NCBI GenBank assembly: GCA_018400755.1
Contig: JAGYLU010000005.1
Coordinates: 1 to 61,417 of the forward strand
DNA length: 61,417 nucleotides
Source: Acholeplasmataceae bacterium
GTDB taxonomy: Bacteria > Bacillota_I > Bacilli_A > Acholeplasmatales > Acholeplasmataceae
Direction of reading: 5' to 3'
Part shown: positions 51,964 to 60,661 of the stretch, piece by piece
How positions within the stretch are numbered: position 1 is the first letter of the stretch
How the letters are laid out: every line of letters starts with the position of its first letter
Notes under the pieces: generated by a model
Told to the model about the DNA's origin: nothing
Databases searched by the model: none
The model's input: the letters and a program-made list of their open reading frames with translations, nothing else
Translations under genes and position numbers: made by a program

Positions 51964-54300
51964 TTACTTCAGGGTGATGATAGTCACCCCATTCAGCCCT
52001 TCGCCTTCGCCTCCGAAACGATGACTTTCGATGAATGGTGACCGTTTGATGAACTCATGGACCGCCTGTCTGACCGCGCCGGTGCCAAAGCCATGGATGA
52101 TTCTGATGGTTTTCATCGATGACAACATGGCCTGATCAATCGCTTGGTCAAGCACGGGGCTGACCTCTTCATACCGATATCCTCTGAGATCAATCTCGAA
52201 ACGGGCGACTCTGGCTGGTGTGGCCCCTGAGACAGAGGGTTTCGGAATCGGGGTCTCTTTTGGTTTCTTCTCTTGCTTTGGACCCCGTTCAAGACGCAAA
52301 TCTGATGGTTTGAAATCGAGATTGAATTTCCCGAAGGTCACCCGGACAGCATGCTCACGCACTCTTTGGACAATCCCATATTGCTGATAGGGAAGGATGA
52401 ATACCTGATCCCCTTTCTTCAAGGTGTCATCCATGATCGCGTCCTCATCCTCATACAACTCCGACTGGCCTTTCAGCCGGTGTGTCAGTTCAGCAAGCTC
52501 AGGTTTCGTCAGATGGGATTTGTTCTTGAGTTCGAGCAACAATGCCTTAGCCTCTTTGGTCACCTCCGCCCACTTCTTCTCCTCTTTGATCCTGACTTTC
52601 TCAAGGGTCTCGGTCTTGGACTTGGTCAGCATGTCTTTCTCTCGCTCTAAGGCATCTCTTGTCCGTTTGAGTGCCTCTACTTCGCTATGGTAGTGTTCTT
52701 TCTCACGGGAAAGCACGAGCATGTCCTCGCTTAGCTGATCCATCATTTTTTGAAGATCGGTCTGACGCCCCTGATAGAGTGTCATGGCGTCTTGGACGAC
52801 TGTTTCTGGAAGACCTAACCTTCTGGCGATCAGAAACGCATGAGATGCCCCGGTCGTGCCCATCTGGAGATGATAGAGGGGTTTGAGTGTCACCCGGTCA
52901 AAAGCGACGCTGGCGGTGAACATGCCTTGTTCCTGGTAAGCATAGGTTTTGAGTTCCGAATAGTGGGTGGTGACCATCATCCGAATGTCTTTGGTCCGAA
53001 ACTGATTGATGATCGCGATCGCAAGGGCAACCCCCTCATTGGGATCGGTGCCACTTCCAATCTCATCCAAAAGGACCAATGTCCGGTCTTGAAGCCCCTC
53101 AATCATTCTAATGATTCTCGTGAGATGTGAGGAGAAGGTCGACAAGGATTGCTGAATGGATTGCTCATCGCCGATATCGGCATAAACCTGATCAAAGATG
53201 GCGATGTCAGAGACATCGTCAACGGGGACGAGCAAACCCGTCTGAGCCATCAAAGTGATGAGTCCGACGGTCTTCAAAGCGACTGTCTTGCCACCGGTAT
53301 TGGGACCTGTGATCATGAGGATGCTAAGCTTTTGATCAAGGGTCACATCAATGGGGACGACAACCTCGGGATCAATCAGTGGGTGTCTGGCCTTATAAAG
53401 GTGGATCGTCATGTCATTGTTGATGTTTGGCCTGGTGGCTTTGATCGTTTTGCCATAAAGGGCTTTAGATTGATTGAAATCAATGGAGAGGAATACATCG
53501 AGATTGGAACTGAGGGAGGACATCTCACCGACAATGACTTTGGTGATGTCTAGGATGATGGCTTGGATCTCATGATCTTCTTGAATCTTCAGACTTTCAA
53601 TCTCGGCGGTGATACTCCTGGTGACCTCGGGTTCGATATAGACGGTTTGCTTGCTTGCTGACATGTCATGGATGACGCCCTTGACCCGGTGCTTGAACGT
53701 GTCCTTGACGGGGACACAAAAGCGATTGTTGCGAATGGTGATCACGGGTTCATTCAAGTACGCTGAAAGGTCTGACAAGACCTTCTGAAGACGATCTTGA
53801 AGCGACTTTTCAAGACGTCTGATCGCTTTTCTGATCCTGAGCAACTCTGGTGTTGCGTGGTCAAGCATTTGACCATCCTCGTCCATTTTGCCATTGATCA
53901 TGGCCAAAAGGCCTTCATGATTGGCGAGGGTTTCACGGTAATTCTTGACCAAGTTGCTTTCAATTTTGAACTGAACGGCTTGGCGGAGATGATTTCGCAC
54001 ATCTCTTTCCATGATCAAAAAGAGTCTGATGGTCAGGATCTCTTTGATGGAAAACGACCGATCAGTCCGGGCATTTTCCAAAAGGTCCTTGATGTCGAAA
54101 TCCGGCAGTAGCGGCCAGACCCCAAGACGGCTGATCAGTGTGTCCATATCAAGGACATCATCAAGTGCTTCGTTGATCGTCTCCGAATCGGTCATTGGTT
54201 CGAGACCAAGGATGGCTTTCTTGATCGTCTCGGTTTTCGAATAGGCTGCAATCAGCTTCAATATTTTGTCATATTCAAGAGGTTTTGTCATAAATCTCAT
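51964..54300 (-). CDS. mutS2: MutS2 family endonuclease/ribosome-rescue ATPase
   Basis: 778 aa. Core clamp domains, then ATPase with MITGPNTGGKTVALKTVGL (Walker A) and LVLLDEIGSGTDPNEG (Walker B), a coiled-coil linker (residues 515-620, for example HRLKGQSELYEDEDAI) and a C-terminal Smr domain (IDLRGYRYEEVSPVLDQAI, then RIIHGFGTGAVRQAVHEF). MutS2 lacks the mismatch-recognition domain; it suppresses recombination and in Bacillus acts on collided ribosomes. The start at 54300 is preferred over 54291 because AGGG lies 11 nt upstream. Divergent from rnhC. Confidence 0.93.
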   Translation of the reverse strand: MRFMTKPLEYDKILKLIAAYSKTETIKKAILGLEPMTDSETINEALDDVLDMDTLISRLGVWPLLPDFDIKDLLENARTDRSFSIKEILTIRLFLIMERDVRNHLRQAVQFKIESNLVKNYRETLANHEGLLAMINGKMDEDGQMLDHATPELLRIRKAIRRLEKSLQDRLQKVLSDLSAYLNEPVITIRNNRFCVPVKDTFKHRVKGVIHDMSASKQTVYIEPEVTRSITAEIESLKIQEDHEIQAIILDITKVIVGEMSSLSSNLDVFLSIDFNQSKALYGKTIKATRPNINNDMTIHLYKARHPLIDPEVVVPIDVTLDQKLSILMITGPNTGGKTVALKTVGLITLMAQTGLLVPVDDVSDIAIFDQVYADIGDEQSIQQSLSTFSSHLTRIIRMIEGLQDRTLVLLDEIGSGTDPNEGVALAIAIINQFRTKDIRMMVTTHYSELKTYAYQEQGMFTASVAFDRVTLKPLYHLQMGTTGASHAFLIARRLGLPETVVQDAMTLYQGRQTDLQKMMDQLSEDMLVLSREKEHYHSEVEALKRTRDALEREKDMLTKSKTETLEKVRIKEEKKWAEVTKEAKALLLELKNKSHLTKPELAELTHRLKGQSELYEDEDAIMDDTLKKGDQVFILPYQQYGIVQRVREHAVRVTFGKFNLDFKPSDLRLERGPKQEKKPKETPIPKPSVSGATPARVARFEIDLRGYRYEEVSPVLDQAIDQAMLSSMKTIRIIHGFGTGAVRQAVHEFIKRSPFIESHRFGGEGEGLNGVTIITLK

Positions 54301-54362
54301 CAAAAAACACGCCCTTTTTGTTCAAAAATGTGATATAATACTTGTTGAAGCAGGTGAACATC

Positions 54363-55220
54363 ATGAAACATTATACCATTTCGGTCAGTGATCATGAACT
54401 CGAACAATTGCAGCGTGTCTATAACTTCCATCAGGTTGAGGATGAAAATCCTTATCTGCTTTTTCATGCCAGTCATAATGGGATTGACGTATTGGCGTAC
54501 AAAACCGGAAAAGTCTTGCTGCAGGGCGACGAGATCTCCCATGAGCTGATCGCGATCAAGAAGCACCTTGGACGAGAGGATTTTGATGCCGTCGGATCGG
54601 ATGAGGTTGGCACCGGAGATGTCTTTGGACCAATCGTGGTCTGTGCCGCGTTCGCCGATGTCAAGGACATCGAATATCTAGAGAGTCTGAATGTCCGTGA
54701 CTCAAAGAACATGACGGATAAGTCAATTATCTCCATTGCCCCGAAAATTGCCAAACGGCTTGTTCATTCATTGTTGATTCTCCCCCCCAAAAAATACAAT
54801 CAGCTGACCCAAAAAGGGTACAACCTGAACAAGATCAAAGCGCTTCTTCACAATCAGGCCATCATCAAGACAACTTCGAAGATTGACAAGGAAATCCCTG
54901 TCATTCTCGACCAGTTCTGCACACCGCAATTATACTTCAACTACATCAAAGATGAAACCCTGGTCTATAGAAACATTGATTTTCATGTCAAAGCCGAACA
55001 GATTCATCTCTCGGTCGCGGCAGCCTCGATCATCGCCCGATACGCATTCTTGGTCAAGATGCGCGAATATGAGCGAAAACTTGGGATCAAACTGATGAAA
55101 GGCGCCAGCAAAGATGTTGACCAATTGGCGTCGCACATCCATGAAAAAAAGGGACTTCAAATGCTGTCCCTGGTCGCCAAAATGAATTTTAAGAACATCA
55201 CGAAACAAAATTTCACCTGA
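54363..55220 (+). CDS. rnhC: Ribonuclease HIII
   Basis: 285 aa. The N-terminal TBP-like domain (residues 1-85, LLFHASHNGIDVLAYKTGKV) is characteristic of HIII. The catalytic DEDE residues start with AVGSDEVGTGDVFGPIVV. It cleaves RNA in RNA-DNA hybrids. CAGGTGAACATC precedes the ATG at 54363; TATAAT at 54334-54339 is a possible -10. The 3' end overlaps the converging rluD by 8 nt. Divergent pairing with mutS2 is common in Firmicutes. Confidence 0.93.
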   Translation: MKHYTISVSDHELEQLQRVYNFHQVEDENPYLLFHASHNGIDVLAYKTGKVLLQGDEISHELIAIKKHLGREDFDAVGSDEVGTGDVFGPIVVCAAFADVKDIEYLESLNVRDSKNMTDKSIISIAPKIAKRLVHSLLILPPKKYNQLTQKGYNLNKIKALLHNQAIIKTTSKIDKEIPVILDQFCTPQLYFNYIKDETLVYRNIDFHVKAEQIHLSVAAASIIARYAFLVKMREYERKLGIKLMKGASKDVDQLASHIHEKKGLQMLSLVAKMNFKNITKQNFT

Positions 55221-56112
55221 ATTGTTCAAGAAACGTCTTGAATTGGATGGGCATATCGGCCTCAAAAGCCATATGCTCTTTTTTGATCGGATGGATGAAG
55301 GAAAGACGGTATGCATGTAAAAATTGCCCCTGCTCACCAATCACCTTTTTAGGGCCATAGAGGGGATCCCCGACAACAGGATGTCCAATGTGGGCCATAT
55401 GAACACGAATTTGGTGGGTCCGACCGGTTTCCAATGTCACATTGAGCAACGTGTAAGGCCCGTATGCCTCAAGCACTTCAAAATGGGTCACGGCATGTCT
55501 TCCATCCTGAACAACTGCCATCTTCAGGCGATTGCCGTGATGCCGTCCAATCGGGGCAGTGATGATCCCCTTTTGTTCTGAGAAATGACCATAGACGAGC
55601 GCCAGATAATCCCGTTTGACCTCATGTCTCGAAAGCATGTCGCTTAGGATCCGATGCGCCTCATCGTGCTTGGCTACAACCAATAGGCCACTTGTATCTT
55701 TGTCAATGCGGTGGACAATCCCTGGTCTGATCACACCATTGATGGCTGAGAGATGATCGGCTTGACTGAGCAATCCGTGGACAAGGGTGGGACTTTTGAC
55801 CGTTTCCGCGGGATGGACAACGAGACCTTGGGGCTTGTTGACGATGATGATATCATCATCTTGGTAGAGCAAATCGAGGTCAAGATCAACCGGTTCTAGA
55901 TCCAATGGTTGCTCAACGGGAATGATGACGCTGATGATGTCATCTTCTTTGAGCATGTATCCGGTCTTGACGACCATGTCATTGACACTGATGTGTCCAT
56001 CTTTGATCAGGGTCTGAAGGTGGCTTCTGGTGAGTTTGGGCATGACTGTGCTTAAATAACGATCCAATCTGGTCTTTTCGTCTTCTTTTTTGATTTTATA
56101 GCGTCTCGCCAT
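55213..56112 (-). CDS. rluD: RluD-family 23S rRNA pseudouridine synthase
   Basis: 299 aa. An S4 domain (residues 8-70: TRLDRYLSTVMPKLTRSHLQ) precedes the RluA-type catalytic domain; catalytic Asp in RPGIVHRIDKDTSGLLVVAK and ETGRTHQIRVHMAHIGHPV are present. The start at 56112 is inside the end of lspA (17-nt overlap) with GGAG upstream. It pairs with lspA as in Bacillus (ylyB). The exact target uridines cannot be told from sequence. Confidence 0.92.
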   Translation of the reverse strand: MARRYKIKKEDEKTRLDRYLSTVMPKLTRSHLQTLIKDGHISVNDMVVKTGYMLKEDDIISVIIPVEQPLDLEPVDLDLDLLYQDDDIIIVNKPQGLVVHPAETVKSPTLVHGLLSQADHLSAINGVIRPGIVHRIDKDTSGLLVVAKHDEAHRILSDMLSRHEVKRDYLALVYGHFSEQKGIITAPIGRHHGNRLKMAVVQDGRHAVTHFEVLEAYGPYTLLNVTLETGRTHQIRVHMAHIGHPVVGDPLYGPKKVIGEQGQFLHAYRLSFIHPIKKEHMAFEADMPIQFKTFLEQFR

Positions 56113-56614
56113 CGTTTGTCTCCTTCTTGGCTTTGGCACGCTTGGGTTCGAAGACAAAAAGATCGATCACAAAGAGCACAATCGCCGCCGATAAGAACAT
56201 GTCCGCCATATTGTTATAGAAATTGCTTAATCCGACAACGTTCAAGATTGGGGTCAAAAATGGAAAATGCAACCAATCGATCACGAATCCGAAGAGCGCT
56301 CGGTCAATCATGTTTCCAAAAGTACCGCCAATAAAAAATGCAATCGAGAGACTATAAACCTTCTTTTGTTTGAAATCACTTTCCAAAAACAGATATCCAA
56401 AGAGGCCTAAAGAGATGACCCCGACCAAGAAAAACATCATATACTGGCCTTCGAAACTTGAAAATGAGACACCATAATTCTCATGATAATGAAACTCAAT
56501 CATATTCTTCCAGAAGACCACTGGGTCACCGCCCTTGATCAAGGCGACCGAAAGCTGTTTCGAGATTTGATCGATGAGAATGGTCATGATGATGATGATC
56601 AATCCGATAAGCAT
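56096..56614 (-). CDS. lspA: Lipoprotein signal peptidase (signal peptidase II)
   Basis: 172 aa with four hydrophobic helices. The catalytic aspartates lie in GGTFGNMIDRALFGFVIDWL and FYNNMADMFLSAA; ENYGVSFS corresponds to the family NxGxxFS motif. It removes the signal peptide from prolipoproteins after lipidation, so the lipoproteins encoded at 23886, 31623 and 40055 are expected substrates. It lies 13 nt after the small membrane protein gene and overlaps rluD. Confidence 0.92.
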   Translation of the reverse strand: MLIGLIIIIMTILIDQISKQLSVALIKGGDPVVFWKNMIEFHYHENYGVSFSSFEGQYMMFFLVGVISLGLFGYLFLESDFKQKKVYSLSIAFFIGGTFGNMIDRALFGFVIDWLHFPFLTPILNVVGLSNFYNNMADMFLSAAIVLFVIDLFVFEPKRAKAKKETNDGETL

Positions 56615-56627
56615 GGAATCACCCCTT

Positions 56628-57005
56628 TCAAAAGAGCGCTATGAGGACGGCAATGCCGACCGACAAGAATAACATTTGGGTCACAATCATCTCAAAGAAA
56701 CGGGCTGGTCTGGTATTGACTTTTTCTAGTTCAGGGACATAGATCAAAAGCAATTTGTAGTAGATCATGAAGTAGAGATAGACCCATATGAGAAGCATCA
56801 AAAGCAAGCAAAGCGAGATTAAAAACGTAAGTTTAGTAAATATAAACATATTGATCAGGAACAGGACTGGAATCAGGACCAAAACGGCGGATGAGAAGAG
56901 CGCCCAGAGGACCGTCTTCAAAACTGTTTTCAAATCCGTTTTGGTGTTGATCAGACGGTTGATATTCAAATACCTTCGAAAGGCTTTAGACAGTCTGTCA
57001 AGCAT
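56628..57005 (-). CDS. Small membrane protein of unknown function
   Basis: 125 aa from the ATG at 57005, which begins MLDRLSKAF and lies just inside the end of the preceding protease gene (8-nt overlap). A basic N-terminus is followed by about three hydrophobic helices (ALFSSAVLVLIPVLFLINMF, LTFLISLCLLLMLLIWVYLY and the last VGIAVLIALF). Located between sepM and lspA in the operon, so perhaps envelope-related. No family recognised. Confidence 0.65.
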   Translation of the reverse strand: MLDRLSKAFRRYLNINRLINTKTDLKTVLKTVLWALFSSAVLVLIPVLFLINMFIFTKLTFLISLCLLLMLLIWVYLYFMIYYKLLLIYVPELEKVNTRPARFFEMIVTQMLFLSVGIAVLIALF

Positions 57006-57990
57006 CGTCACCACCCCATTCATTGATGGCGTTTATCACCTCTGTAAGGCTGTTTACATAGACAATTTCATAAGAGAAGCGCGACAAATCCTGAACGTCT
57101 CCCTGATGTGACAAAGGGATAAAAAAGATATCGACACCAGCATCTTCAGCGGTGATCATTTTCTGCTCCAAACCACCAATTCTGCCGATCGTTCCATCGA
57201 TATTTATGGTGCCTGTACCGACAATTGAGCGTTCTTGCGTGTTTACTTTTACTAAACTTAATGTCACATATAGGGCTTGCATGGCACCTCCGCTTGGACC
57301 TCCAACGAAGGTGTCAAGACCAGGAAGCTGATAGGTAGGGAAGGCGTTTGTGATCTCATGGTCGATAACGAATCCCAGAGGGTATGGATCATCGTTTTGA
57401 ACATAGTCATACTCAAAGGTGTTCCCACCTCGCTCAATGGTGAGCGTCATCTGGTCGTTTTGGCTCAATAAGAGGAAGTCATCGGCGGAAACCTGATCAT
57501 ACCATGTTCCATCGATGGCAACGATCCGGTCACCGATGTCGAGTTGACTGATATGTTTGGGGCGGTAGTAAACAAGCAATCCGCTGAAACGATAATCCAT
57601 CTCGATCGTCTCATCAAGTTTCATCGCCTCTTCATAGCCAGCAATGAGAGCATTCGTATAACTGATCCGTTTTGAGACTTGCCCTCGCAAATACTGATCT
57701 CTTAGCGTCAGCGTCTTTGAGAACTCTGAGCGCGGATAGACTGCCATGTCATCGTGACCAATCATCAGCCATGATTGCAACGGCGTCAAAGGCTCATATG
57801 AGAGCACGTAGACCGTTTGAATCACCGGCCCCATCATCTCACTGATCTGAATCGACTCCGAGACCGGCGTCAGTCCTCCTGGGCCAATACCTTCAAAACC
57901 AGTCGGGATGGTCAACACCATCAGCAAATAGAGATAAGGGAAAGATAACGCGATGATGATTTTCTTGTAGGGTTCAATCAGTTTCTTCAT
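56998..57990 (-). CDS. PDZ-Lon-type membrane protease (SepM/YlbL family)
   Basis: 330 aa. One N-terminal membrane anchor (IIIALSFPYLYLLMVLTI), a PDZ-like domain (residues 120-200: ISQLDIGDRIVAIDGTWY) and a Lon-type serine protease domain with the Ser in FVGGPSGGAMQALY and the Lys in GRIGGLEQKMITAEDAG. The family (SepM, YlbL) cleaves secreted peptides or damaged proteins outside the membrane. The substrate is unknown here. It overlaps comEB by 17 nt. Confidence 0.88.
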   Translation of the reverse strand: MKKLIEPYKKIIIALSFPYLYLLMVLTIPTGFEGIGPGGLTPVSESIQISEMMGPVIQTVYVLSYEPLTPLQSWLMIGHDDMAVYPRSEFSKTLTLRDQYLRGQVSKRISYTNALIAGYEEAMKLDETIEMDYRFSGLLVYYRPKHISQLDIGDRIVAIDGTWYDQVSADDFLLLSQNDQMTLTIERGGNTFEYDYVQNDDPYPLGFVIDHEITNAFPTYQLPGLDTFVGGPSGGAMQALYVTLSLVKVNTQERSIVGTGTINIDGTIGRIGGLEQKMITAEDAGVDIFFIPLSHQGDVQDLSRFSYEIVYVNSLTEVINAINEWGGDDA

Positions 57991-58450
57991 AAGAGAGCAC
58001 AACCCCTTCTACTTTTCTGACCATGATGCCAGCGGCATCAAGCATCTTCTTCGACGCCTGAAACTCCTTCGTGTGTTGGTTCTTGTCAGACTGATAGACG
58101 ATTTCGGTGATCCCGCTTTGAATGATCAGCTTCGCACATTCATTGCACGGAAAAAGGGTGACATAGATGGCCGATCCCTGAAGTGGTGTTGTCGCATTCA
58201 AGATCGCATTGGCTTCGGCATGAACCACATATGGATACTTTGTTTCAAGATATCCACCTTCTGAATCCCATGGAAATAAATCATCCGAACATCCCTTAGG
58301 AAGGCCATTATATCCAATCCCAACAATGCGTTTTTCAGGGTTCACGATGCACGCGCCAACCTGGGTCGAGGGATCTTTGCTGCGAAAGGAGGATAACGTC
58401 GCCACCCCCATGAAATAAGCATCCCAGCCTAGATAACGCGCCCGTTTCAT
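57974..58450 (-). CDS. comEB: dCMP deaminase (ComEB family)
   Basis: 158 aa. Zinc ligands and catalytic Glu in VHAEANAILNA and LFPCNECAKLII; AYFMGVATLSSFRSKDPSTQ is the family start. It converts dCMP to dUMP for dTTP synthesis. Despite the symbol, a competence role is not implied. The ATG at 58450 has GGAGG upstream and overlaps msrA by 4 nt. Confidence 0.93.
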   Translation of the reverse strand: MKRARYLGWDAYFMGVATLSSFRSKDPSTQVGACIVNPEKRIVGIGYNGLPKGCSDDLFPWDSEGGYLETKYPYVVHAEANAILNATTPLQGSAIYVTLFPCNECAKLIIQSGITEIVYQSDKNQHTKEFQASKKMLDAAGIMVRKVEGVVLSYEETD

Positions 58451-58944
58451 TTCTTTTCCTCCGGGGCCGCCAGATTCATGTTCACATGGCAATACCCAAA
58501 CGGATTCTTATCCAGATAATCCTGATGATAAGCCTCGGCCACATCATAATCAACGCATTCCTTAACCTCTGTTCGGACCCGCGAGCGCTCGTTTTCAAAG
58601 CGGCGGTCAAGAAACGCCAAGACGGCTTCTTTCATAGCGTCATTCTCGACATAGATGCCACTTCGATACTGGCTTCCGATGTCATTGCCTTGTCGGTTCA
58701 GACTAAATGGATTGATGATCCTGAAAAAATGATCAAGGACCCCATCCAATGAGACGACATCGGGATCAAAGGTCACCTTGACAGCCTCGGTATGGGTCGC
58801 CTGTCCGTTACAAACCATCTCATAAGAGGGATTTCTCATATTGCCATCGACATAACCAACGGACGTGTCAGTGATCCCTTTTAGTTGTTTGAAGTAAGCT
58901 TCAACACCCCAGAAACATCCACCTGCCAAAACGATTGTCGTCAT
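58447..58944 (-). CDS. msrA: Peptide-methionine (S)-S-oxide reductase
   Basis: 165 aa. VLAGGCFWGVEAYF contains the catalytic cysteine; SVGYVDGNMRNPSYEMVCNG and GNDIGSQYRSGIY are typical. It repairs oxidised methionine with thioredoxin as reductant. AGGTGA precedes the ATG at 58944, and it starts 1 nt after aspS. Confidence 0.95.
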   Translation of the reverse strand: MTTIVLAGGCFWGVEAYFKQLKGITDTSVGYVDGNMRNPSYEMVCNGQATHTEAVKVTFDPDVVSLDGVLDHFFRIINPFSLNRQGNDIGSQYRSGIYVENDAMKEAVLAFLDRRFENERSRVRTEVKECVDYDVAEAYHQDYLDKNPFGYCHVNMNLAAPEEKK

Positions 58945-58945
58945 C

Positions 58946-60661
58946 TTATTCACCTGCCTTGATTTTAAGCTCTGTGAGCTGCTTCTGATCAACATCAGAG
59001 GGCGCTTGCATCATCAGGTCTTTGGCACTTTGCGTCTTTGGAAACGCGATGACATCCTTGATGTTGTCTGTTTTTGTCATCAACATGACGATCCGGTCGA
59101 GCCCCAAGGCGATACCACCATGCGGCGGTGTCCCGTATTTGAGCGCATCGACGAAAAAGCCAAAACGACTGCGTACATCCTCATCTTTGAGACCCAAGGT
59201 CTCAAACATCAAGGATTGCGTCTTCTGGTCATGAATTCTGATCGATCCGCCACCAATCTCATATCCATTCAAGACGATGTCATAAGCCTTGGCCATCGCA
59301 TGTATAGGCGATGTCTTTAAGACTTCAGGGTCATCAGGGGCCGTGAAAGGATGGTGTCTGGCGTAAAAACGTTGTTCGTCGTGGTCATATTCCAAGAGGG
59401 GCCAATCAGTCACCCAAAGAAAGTCAAACCTATTCGAATCGATCAAAGAGAGCTTCTCAGCCAACTGGGTTCTTAGCGCTCCGAGTGACTGTGTGACGTC
59501 ATCAAAAGTCCCTGGAACCAAAAACAAGAGGTTTCCTTCCTCAAGGCCAAGCGCATCAGGGGTCATCTCACCAATGAACTTCTGCAAGCTACCCGATAAG
59601 GCGCCTTGGTTGACTTTGAGTGTCGCGAGCGCATCCCCATGATGCTTCTTGACATGGGCTGAAAGCTCGTCGATCACTTTCCTTGTGAATATCGACTGGT
59701 CATCGACCTTGATGCCGCGAATGGTTTCCTTTCCCGCAAACAAAGGAATGTCATAATCCTTGAACTGGTCGGTATAGTCCACTAAATGAAGCCCATACCT
59801 TGTATCAGGTTTATCGGTCCCATAGGTCTCGATCGCGGTCTTGTAAGTCATTCTCGGAAAAGGTGTCTTGATCTCAAGACCAAGCACCTTCTTGAAGACA
59901 TCACGCATGATCTTTTCAGTGATGTCGTACAAATCTTCTTCATCGACGAAAGAGGCCTCGATGTCGATTTGCGTGAACTCCGGCTGACGGTCAGCCCGAA
60001 GGTCCTCATCTCTGAAACAACGAGCGACCTGAAAGTACTTCTCAAAACCGGCAATCATGAAAAGCTGTTTATAGATTTGCGGGGATTGGGGAAGTGCGTA
60101 AAAGGTCCCCGGATAGAGTCTGGATGGGACTAAATAATCGCGGGCGCCTTCTGGCGTCGATTTGCCTAAGATAGGTGTCTCCAACTCATAGAATCCATCA
60201 TCGACAAGTGTCGATCTGATCGACTGGACGATGTGATGTCTATTGATCAGAAATGACTGCATGACCGGACGCCGCAAGTCAAGATAGCGATACTTGAGTC
60301 TCGTTTCCTCTAGCGCATCGGTCTGGTTGGAGACGATCATCGGTGGGGTGTCTGAGGTGCTTAGAATCGAAAGCTCTACGAGGTCAATCTCGATATCACC
60401 CGTTGGAACGTGCTTGTTCTTGCTTTCCCGCTCCAAAACAATCCCTTGAACTTCGATCACGTACTCACTTTTCAGTTTGAGGGCTGTCTCATAGGTCGGA
60501 CCCTGTGGTCTAGAGACCAGCTGAGTGATGCCAAATCGATCTCTGAGATCGATGAACAGAAGACCACCGAGATTCCTGGTTTTCTGGACCCATCCCTTGA
60601 GGACGACTGTCTCTTTCAAATTGGCCAGTGTCAATTGGTTGTTGTTGTGTGTGCGTTTCAT
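58946..60661 (-). CDS. aspS: Aspartate-tRNA ligase
   Basis: 571 aa class II synthetase, bacterial type. An OB-fold anticodon domain (VVLKGWVQKTRNLGGLLFID), motif 2 (RCFRDEDLRADRQPEFTQID), the GAD insertion domain (residues 290-400) and motif 3 (HGGIALGLDRIVMLM) are in order. It charges tRNA-Asp; whether it also charges tRNA-Asn cannot be told. It overlaps hisS by 4 nt, the usual hisS-aspS pair. Confidence 0.95.
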   Translation of the reverse strand: MKRTHNNNQLTLANLKETVVLKGWVQKTRNLGGLLFIDLRDRFGITQLVSRPQGPTYETALKLKSEYVIEVQGIVLERESKNKHVPTGDIEIDLVELSILSTSDTPPMIVSNQTDALEETRLKYRYLDLRRPVMQSFLINRHHIVQSIRSTLVDDGFYELETPILGKSTPEGARDYLVPSRLYPGTFYALPQSPQIYKQLFMIAGFEKYFQVARCFRDEDLRADRQPEFTQIDIEASFVDEEDLYDITEKIMRDVFKKVLGLEIKTPFPRMTYKTAIETYGTDKPDTRYGLHLVDYTDQFKDYDIPLFAGKETIRGIKVDDQSIFTRKVIDELSAHVKKHHGDALATLKVNQGALSGSLQKFIGEMTPDALGLEEGNLLFLVPGTFDDVTQSLGALRTQLAEKLSLIDSNRFDFLWVTDWPLLEYDHDEQRFYARHHPFTAPDDPEVLKTSPIHAMAKAYDIVLNGYEIGGGSIRIHDQKTQSLMFETLGLKDEDVRSRFGFFVDALKYGTPPHGGIALGLDRIVMLMTKTDNIKDVIAFPKTQSAKDLMMQAPSDVDQKQLTELKIKAGE